28,400 nt of DNA. It comes from Chara braunii (taxonomy: Eukaryota > Streptophyta > Charophyceae > Charales > Characeae). This document shows, one piece after another, positions 17,839 to 25,600 of the stretch (its first letter is position 1; the number at the start of each line of letters is the position of its first letter). The notes below the pieces were generated by a model that was not told where the DNA came from, did not search any database, and was given only the letters and a program-made list of their open reading frames with translations. A program made the position numbers and the translations under genes. Location of the stretch: positions 7,750,761 to 7,779,160 of the forward strand of contig BFEA01000002.1 in the NCBI GenBank assembly GCA_003427395.1. The letters run 5' to 3'.

Positions 17839-19074
17839 GATTCAAGATGAGGGTGCGTTATGCTCGGGGGAAGGACGCTAGTCAAGGCAAAGACGTGGTG
17901 CTTATCCTTCCGTCAGACTGTCGAGGCTGAACCTCCTGATGAGTCGGTGCGACCCCGACGAAACAGTCGGTATGCCGAAGTCTCTCTGCCCAGCTGCCAG
18001 AAAGGTAGCACGTATGCATTCATGATGATTTGAAATGGGTTGTGTTGGGTGGAAGGCGGTGACAAAGTTTATCCTTATGTTGTTTGTCTCTATGAACTCG
18101 TTAATGTTTGGGAGGCCGAGTAGACGGTTTGTAATGCCAGCTCGATAACATGGAGGAGATCGAGCGAAGAGCATATCTCGAAGCTAGAAGGGGCTAGGTC
18201 AGGCCAACAGAGAGAAACACCATAGCCGAAGGCATCAAGCGTTGCGAAGGAGGTTGCAGCGCTTGCGAGCAAAAGCCTGTCAGCTCGTCTACCGTTCTTT
18301 GTTGCTTGGACCTAATTAGTCAGAGACTACTCAAACCTCGACGTTAGAAAAGGCCAGCAAGGGAGGAGGAGGAGGAGGAGGAGGAGGAGGAGGAGGAGGA
18401 GGGAGGGAGGAGGAGGGGGAGGGAGGAAGCCGAAGAAGAAGAAGGGAGAAAGAAGACGGGAACGGACAAGGAGGAGGAGGGGGAGGAGACGGAAAGAAGT
18501 AGAGGAGGGGGAGGAGGAGGATGAGTGGGAGGAGGAGTAGGAGGCAGTGAGCCAAGTCAGTCAAGGCGTGTGATTGTTTTCCGTAAGAATAAAAGCAGAA
18601 CAGCCAAGTCAGCGACGACAACGACGAAGAAGAGGAGGGGGAAGAAACAGCAGGAGGAGGAAGAGGAGGAGGAGGAGGAGGAGGAGGAGGAGGAGGAGGA
18701 GGAGGAGGCTGTTCGCCAAGGCGTGGTTGTTTACTGGAGGGAAAAGAAGAAGACGCGACCGACAAAGAAGAGGAGGGAAAAGGAGAGGCGGAGGAGGAGG
18801 AGGAGGAGGAGGAGGAGCGGACGATCGAGTGAGAAACGGCTATCATCTTTCCAGTGACTGTCGACTTCCTCGAACACAACGCACCCCCTATCTTTCCGTT
18901 TTGATACAGTCATGATGAGGGTGCGTTGAGCTCGCCGGTCGGGGGAAGACGATAGCCAGTAGAAGACTGTCGCGTTGAAGTTCGATGTGCTGATCAGTGA
19001 TCTATCCCTTGTGCAGTTGTGCAGTCCGATACAATATCATTCTGAGGGTGAGCTGTATTCGGGGGAAGACGGTT
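17839..19074. repeat. Three copies of a GAGGGTGCGTT...GGGGGAAGACG motif upstream of the gene
   Basis: Copies are at 17839-17877, 18903-18955 and 19028-19074. Each begins GATwCA, has TGAGGGTG(C/A)G 10-16 bp in, and ends with CGGGGGAAGrACG. In the second copy GGGTGCGTTG (18919-18928) is the exact inverse of CAACGCACCC (18877-18886), giving a 10-bp stem. They lie 0.6-1.8 kb upstream of the ORF at 19646. A dispersed repeat or a regulatory array are both possible. Confidence 0.45.
18361..18818 (+). repeat. Long interrupted (GGA)n microsatellite
   Basis: Nearly pure GGA/GAG tracts lie at 18361-18424, 18652-18708 and 18790-18818, joined by purine-rich sequence. Open frames on either strand here (poly-Glu, poly-Arg or poly-Pro) are a by-product, since GGA repeats lack stops in all frames. 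The same repeat recurs throughout the downstream gene. Confidence 0.95.
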
Positions 19075-19247
19075 GTCGGTCGGTTGTCGTCGTTCGGTTG
19101 CAGTCTGTAGCCATTGGCAAGGGCTCTGTTTTTTTTTGTTTTTTTTTTCATCAACCAATTTGTCAGGAAGATGATGACAGCGCCGCGTGGCGTTCTCCAG
19201 CTTTATTCATGTTGATTGTTTCGTCTCAAGATTCTGTTGCTGCTGGC

Positions 19248-19319
19248 TTCTTTCTTTCTTTCTTTCTTTCTTTCACGATCTTCGATCTTCATAGCGATTG
19301 GGTTTTAGCACCATTATCA

Positions 19320-19361
<42 letters not shown>
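19248..19361 (+). repeat. (TTTC)n and poly-T tracts before the gene
   Basis: (TTTC)n runs at 19248-19274, and a pure T39 tract at 19323-19361. Pyrimidine tracts are common in 5' regions of plant genes. Reverse-orientation poly-A tails of retroposons are another possible origin; no adjacent element supports that. Confidence 0.85.
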
Positions 19362-19510
19362 CCCTCTTTCTTCTTTCCCCGCCCCCCAATCCAACCACAC
19401 ACCCCTTCCATTCTAGGGAGTCGCAGTGTGGTTCACCATCGCCTAAGCAAACCGAGTTATTGACATAACTACTCTCAGGGTATACTCACACTCAACGACT
19501 GTTCTGGATC

Positions 19511-19609
19511 ATGAATAATGTGACCGCAGCGGATTTCAGGCGGACATGGATGCACCTGGCTGCAATTACGTCCAGAGATCAGTGGAAAAAAAGTCTTACC
19601 GTAGTGTGA
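19511..19609 (+). CDS. Possible upstream ORF (32 aa) in the leader of the giant gene
   Basis: ATG 19511 opens a 32-codon frame ending at TGA 19607-19609, 36 bases before the main ATG and in the same phase. If transcribed in the leader, it would be read before the main ORF and could reduce its translation. The peptide (MNNVTAADFRRTWMHLAAIT and on) has no motif. An alternative is that it is an N-terminal extension cut off by a stop. The transcription start is unknown. Confidence 0.3.
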   Translation: MNNVTAADFRRTWMHLAAITSRDQWKKSLTVV

Positions 19610-19645
19610 GTACACTGTGAGACTGACCATTGTTATCACGCCGAT

Positions 19646-22600
19646 ATGAGTGGTTCGGATTTCCCCTCGGTTTCTTCCTCGGGCTCAGAGAAGGGGAGTT
19701 CACCGTTTTCAGTTAATCTCAGGACAGTCACGCTACAAGAGGCCACGACCGTTACCTCAGCATGTGTGGGTCATCTAACAAGCTCGCAGCAACTGCAACT
19801 GTTATGCATCCGAGGAGACGTCACGATAATGGTGTGGGAGGAAGCGGAAGAGCAAGAGGAGGAAGAGGAGGAGGAGGAGGAGGAGGAGGAGGAGGAGGGA
19901 GAGGAAGGATTGAAGGCGAACACTGGGTCTGCTGCTGGTCATAAACCTCAGAGCACGCGAGACAAATCAAGCGGAGCAGAGGACGAGGGAGAGAGAGTCC
20001 GTCGATCTCCAGCCAGTGGATTCTCCAGACCAATGGCTAGAGATCGCTGGAGGGAGAATGGGCGGTTACTTAAGTGGGTAAGGGATATAGACTTCCACGA
20101 GGGTCGGTCTTTTGCCGAAAAGCCCCCGTCTTTAAGGGTCCTCTACTGCGATCTGCTGCCAGTTGATTGTCTTCACCAGACCGACAGCGCGCCAGCAGCA
20201 GCCTTAGACCTTCTGCTCTTGCTTTCTTCTAATCGGACGGTCTCTGTCCACCGGTGGCAACCATCAATCGCTGAGCTTGTGTGTCTTTGGTCGCTAGTTC
20301 TTCAACCCCCTCCATCTACTGCACCCTCTCCACGAGCAAGCGATCCCCTCCCTCCTTCCCCTCCTTCCTCCCTAATGGTGTCTGCTGCCGCGAGTTCCTC
20401 CTCATCACAGCCTCATCAAGGCGGCTGTCCCGGTGTGCAAGGTGGTAATAGGAATCGGACAGGAGGAGGAGGAGGAGGAGGACAGGTGGCAAGTGGTCGT
20501 GAACACGTGGCGGCGTGCAGAGTCGCCACGTGTCTTATCTCCTGTGGCCAAGTCCGCCGTGGCGTGGGGCAGCCGCAGAGAGAAGTGCAACCTCAGGACG
20601 CCAAAGTGGCACGGGAAGATCGGCTGCTGAATCCCGAGGAGGCTCCACTGCTGCAAGAAAACGACAAACAAGGACCCGGTCATCGCCGATCCCGGTGGGG
20701 CTATCCCGACCAGGTGACTGCAGAAAGGAGGTTGCTGATGGCATTATCCTTTGAAGATGAGGGTGGGTGCCACGTGTTATCTGTCAATTTGAGGAGAGAG
20801 GAAGGAGGTGGTGCGCTGACCAAGGAACAACGTGGTAAGGAGGGTGAATGTGATGAGCAAGGTGGAGGAGCGACGAAGGAGGAAGTACACCATTGTAGCG
20901 TAGTCTATCTCGAGACCGCGCAGTTGACCCAGAGCGGTGTTGGCGACCCAAGAAAACATCTTGATGGAGGTCTATTCAGGGAAATGGATACATCTATAAT
21001 CGATCTCGTGATTGTGGGAGCGAGGACGGTGGGAGGAAAACGCGGAGCGGAGGTGTGGGGCGGAGGCACAGCTGCAGGAGGAACCAGGGAAATCAGGGAT
21101 GGAGAAAGGGTTGTTGGTGAACAAATAGAAGTAGCGTTACAAAGAGGAGGACCTAGGGGAGCTAAATTAGAGGTGCGACAACAAGGAGGAGGAGGAGGAG
21201 GAGGAGGAGGAGGTCAAGCAAAAGTAGGAAGAGGAGGAGGAGATAGAGCAGAAGTGGGTGGAGGAGGGTGGAGGGGAGGACGAGGAGTAGAAACAGGAGG
21301 AGGAGGAGGAGGAGGAGGAGGAGGAGAGTACGTAAGGAGCGGGCAAGTCGCTGAAGGAAGGAAAAAAGATGAGGGGACCGGAGGAAGGGTAGAAGGAGGA
21401 GAAGGAGGAGGAGAAGGAGGAGGGAGGAAGATAGACATTAAGGGAAGGGAGGTGATTGGCATTCTGTATGCAGAAGAGGGACTGGACTACCGTCTTGTGC
21501 ATGTGGTCACCGTTAGAGTGGGTGTTAGCAGGGGACTGGTAACGGAAGGACCGTTTAGAATGACTAACCTCCACCCAACTACCACTCTCCTTGTTCCTTG
21601 TCCGGATTGGGTAGGTGTAAGGAGTAGTTTGGATCCTAAGTTGCCCAAGGGGTCTGCCGAGTTCTCCGCATCAGGTGCTAACCCCCCGGATGAGCACCAG
21701 AAATGGGATGGCAGGGGCTGGAATCCGGTAAGAAGGGCACGAGGGGGGGTTCTTGCTATATCCAGTGAAGAATTGGTATTCATCAATGGTGTGAAGGAAG
21801 AGACTCACCTGGTCGTGGTTTCGATGCCGGGCCTGCCTGCCTGTTGGGAGTGGGCAAGCTTCAGGACGCTGCTGATCGGCGACACACTAGGGTGTCTTCA
21901 TCTGGTGCAAATGGGGCGAGAGGAGGGAGGGTGGACTGTCCGGCGCTTCCCTTCCTCATTGTCACCATCTTCCTCCCCTGAGGTTTTGTCAGTTCTTCCT
22001 TTGACTCGTTATCGACTAACGAAGTCCTCAACTCCTGCTTTTACTCTTGTTCCTCCTCCTCCTGCTGCCCATCCTCCTCCTCCTCCTCCTCCTCCTCCTC
22101 CTCCTCCTCCTCCCTCCTCAGGAAGAACGACATCGAGTCATCAGATGTCCCATACGCCAACGTCATCGTATGCAGTCCGTCGATCTTGCAGGTCTGCTCC
22201 CTGCCGAGACTGCGGCAAAGAGAGAGGGAGTGAGCGTATGGTGTTGTTCACCGGTAGCTATTTTGGAAGCTCGCAAGCTCTGTGTTTTCTCGCTCCATGC
22301 AACCACTGCGGAGACATGATCTGCTCTTTAGATGATCACCATAGCCTGAGCTGTAGTGGCGATGGTGTGGAGATGGAGGGGAAGGAGAGTCCAGCTCGCA
22401 CTTTGAGGGAGAGGGTAACCCCGACCGGCCTTCGAAATCGGACAGGAGTCGTGAATGTGAATAGGGATCTCCTACCTCGTTGTCCCAGCAGGGAAAGATC
22501 CCTAGGAAGCAGAGGGAATCGAGTGAAGCAGGGGAGAGGAGGGGAGGAAGGTGGGGCGGTACCTAGTATCGAGAGGGAAGACGAGTCTCTGCTACTCGTG

Positions 22601-25600
22601 CAAGAGCTCGTTGAAGGAACAGGAGGGGTCAGATGCGTAGCAACCCTTGATTTGATCGATGACGGGGTGGATGGAGGGGGTTTAGGAAGCGAACGCCAGC
22701 TGCTAGTTGGCTGTGGTAGAGCCCCTCGGGGGATGGTGAAGAGGGGTTTCCTGGGGGTTGCGCTCCGCGAGCGGCGGTGTCATTACATAGCTCACTGCGG
22801 CCAGAAGTGGATGACGTCAAGGATAAATGGTTTTCCGTCTCTGGTGAAGTCCTTCAAAGAGAACCAGGAGAGTGAGTTCCACACGCACGTGCTTCTGTCC
22901 TTTGGGACATATCCCGGCAGTCCCGGGTTTCCCCCCTTTCTTCCGGGTAACGGTCGTACTCAGGTTCTGGTTATCAGAGGGCGAACAGTAGAGGATACGA
23001 AGATAAATGGCTTTGAGGAATGTTGTAGCACACTTGCTGTGGGGCCTGCACCTGGTGGGTGGATCATACAAGTCACGGACACTTGTATTCGAGTCGTTTC
23101 TCAAGCTCGCGGCCTGGTCGGTGTATGGTCTCCTCCGTCCTCATCATCGTCGCTATCCCGACCTGCACCTGCTTCAACCTCGGCCAAGAATTCCTTCAAC
23201 TCCTCGTCCGCGGGCCCGTCGTCATCGCCATCGCTATCCAGACCAACTTCATCCTCTAAGACGACTTCTTCCCTCTTTCCCCACACTTCTTCCTCCAAAA
23301 CTGCTTCTTCTTCTTCTTCTTCTTCTTCTTCTTCTTCGTCGACGTTGTCATCGTCATCGCAGTCAAAGCCGCATTCAGGTGGTGATAGACTGAGAGGGAG
23401 CAATGAGACTCAGAAGGGGAGCAGCTTAAGAGCAGAGAGAGAGAGCGGAGTGCTGAGAGGAGGGAAAGTGGAAAGAGTAATAACAAGTGAGGACAAGGCA
23501 GGATCAGTTCTGTTTGCTGATGTGGATGGGTGCAGAGTAGTGGTGGCCACGACATGTGTCATATTTGCTGTGGGGATAGACGAGCTCACAGGGACCGCAA
23601 CTGCTCTGGGAACGACAGAGCGTTCCCAGCAAGTGTCCGCCATAGCGCTGGGGCAAGTTATGGTAGAGCCGCATGCATCTGCCTGTGCAGGTGGCAGATC
23701 ACCTGGTGTCATTCGCACGACTAGTAATAGCGAGGACCTCAAGGACCTTGACAAAAGGAATGTAGAGGAGGCAGCGAACCGTTCTGACGTGAGTTGTAAT
23801 CGTAATGGGGCAGTGATGATGGTTCTCCTCGGGCAGTGGACAACAAATACCGCTCACGTTTTGACGTGGCCAAGTCTGGTGGAGACGGTTGCAGTCTCTC
23901 TAGGATCTGCTCCTGCAAGGTCTCTGCTTTCTGCTCGGCTGGGAGGATCCGACTATCTGTTTGTGGGTACCGGTGATGGGCGAGTGGTGTACTATGAGCT
24001 GCACTGCCACAACTTTTCTGAGAGCAATCGAGCAGGAAGAGACTCTGAGCACGATGTTAGCAAAGCCACCTCACACTGTGAAGTTCAGGCATGTAATCCA
24101 AAGTCAAGAAGATGGGCAGCAGCACAGGGGAGCAATTCGAATCGGGCACAGGGTTGGGCGGTGGAGGTGGTCGAGGTTGCTGTATCAGGAGGAGGAGATA
24201 GAGGAGGAGGAGGAGAAGGAGGAGGAGGAGAAGGAGGAAGAGGAGGAGGAGAAGGACATTATGCAGAGAAACCGTGGGAGGAGAGGGAGAAAGCGTGTGG
24301 AACACAGGCTGAAGCTTGTGGTCGATACGATCTAACGGCTGGAAGTATTGGATCGACAGGAAAGAAAGAAATTCTCAGCAAATTTTGTTTGCGAGAAGGT
24401 CGAGCTATGAGGGTCGGAGATGGCGAGGTGCGTCTTGAGAAAGGAAGAAGAAGAGGAAGAAGAGGAAGAAGAGGAAGAAGAGTAAGAAGAGAGAATAGTG
24501 CACGAACTCATGGGCTACTTGCGGGCATCTTGCCTTCTGGGGTGATGACGTCAACACAGTTGATAGGGAACGATCTTGAAGAGGAAGGGAACGAACAGGG
24601 ATATGGGGAGAGTCGTCATCTACTGGCAGAAGAGGAGTGGATTTATGCACATGACGGTCAGTTTGCAGATGTCCTCTTTTTGCAAGGCCCAGGGCACTCG
24701 GGACCGAGGGCCTTTCGCGTTCAGAGGACCGACGTCGGAACAGGGCCCAGGGCAGTGTCGTGGACCAACTCCCCAGAGTTGCACGACTCTTTGTTATGTG
24801 TCTCTCTTGATGGGCACATCAGCTTCGCCCAGGTTGATCTCTCTGTACGCCTCAGATGGCAGAAGACACTAGTGAAAGGCACTCCTTGCCAAATGGCTTA
24901 TCATACAGATACCGGAGTCATAGCCATAACCACCGTGGATGAGGAGGGTGGAGCTTGTCTTCAACTCCTTGATATTCGGTCGTTGAATGAAGTAGCCGTG
25001 CTGCGCCTTGGTGCCCAGCATCACCCCTGTGCTTTGCAGGTTCTGCCCCTGGCCTGTTCCTCGAAACTTCGTCAGCCTGACAGAGGGCAGAGTCGAAGCA
25101 GGCAGTTTTTGGTGATGTCATCACACATTGTCACCGATTCTTCCCAAGCTTCCCTTCACAAAACCGCAACGAATGTGCTTTCATTCTTCGAAATCGTCAG
25201 AAGAGCCCAGATGGTATCAAACAGAGAGGATGGAGAGCAAGGGGTCTGCTTGCTCCTACATGGGACATATCCACTGGACGGCTTGTGCTGCAGCCTGGAC
25301 CAGATTCTGTTCCCAGGTCCTGCACCAGGTCCAAATCATCACCAGGGGTTCCCGTGTGGGGGTGGATCTGGAACAAAGTCGATCCGAGGGCCATTGGATG
25401 GTGTGGGTATTCAGCAGGTGGATGGAGCTCACGTTCCCTGCTGCGACCTCGACCTACATGTTCATCACCAGCAAGAACTACTTCCCGTACAAAACACCGA
25501 GGAGACAAGACACCCACCATTGTTGTCGTCAAGCCCTGTGACCAGTGGAGTTGGCACCTCCCAGCCTCTCCTCACTGATCCGAACGAGACAGGGGAAGAA

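Noticed and set aside
17428-17930. ORFs crossing the N run
   Set aside because: They depend on undetermined bases, and the flanks show only a CT microsatellite.
18331-18879. 182-codon minus-strand ORF and overlapping + strand ORFs rich in Pro, Ser, Glu or Arg
   Set aside because: They are translations of (GGA)n/(TCC)n, which has no stop in any frame. There is no conserved segment.
21167-21574. 135-codon minus-strand ORF rich in Ser and Pro
   Set aside because: It is antisense of the Gly-rich repeats in the giant gene and lacks any conserved block.
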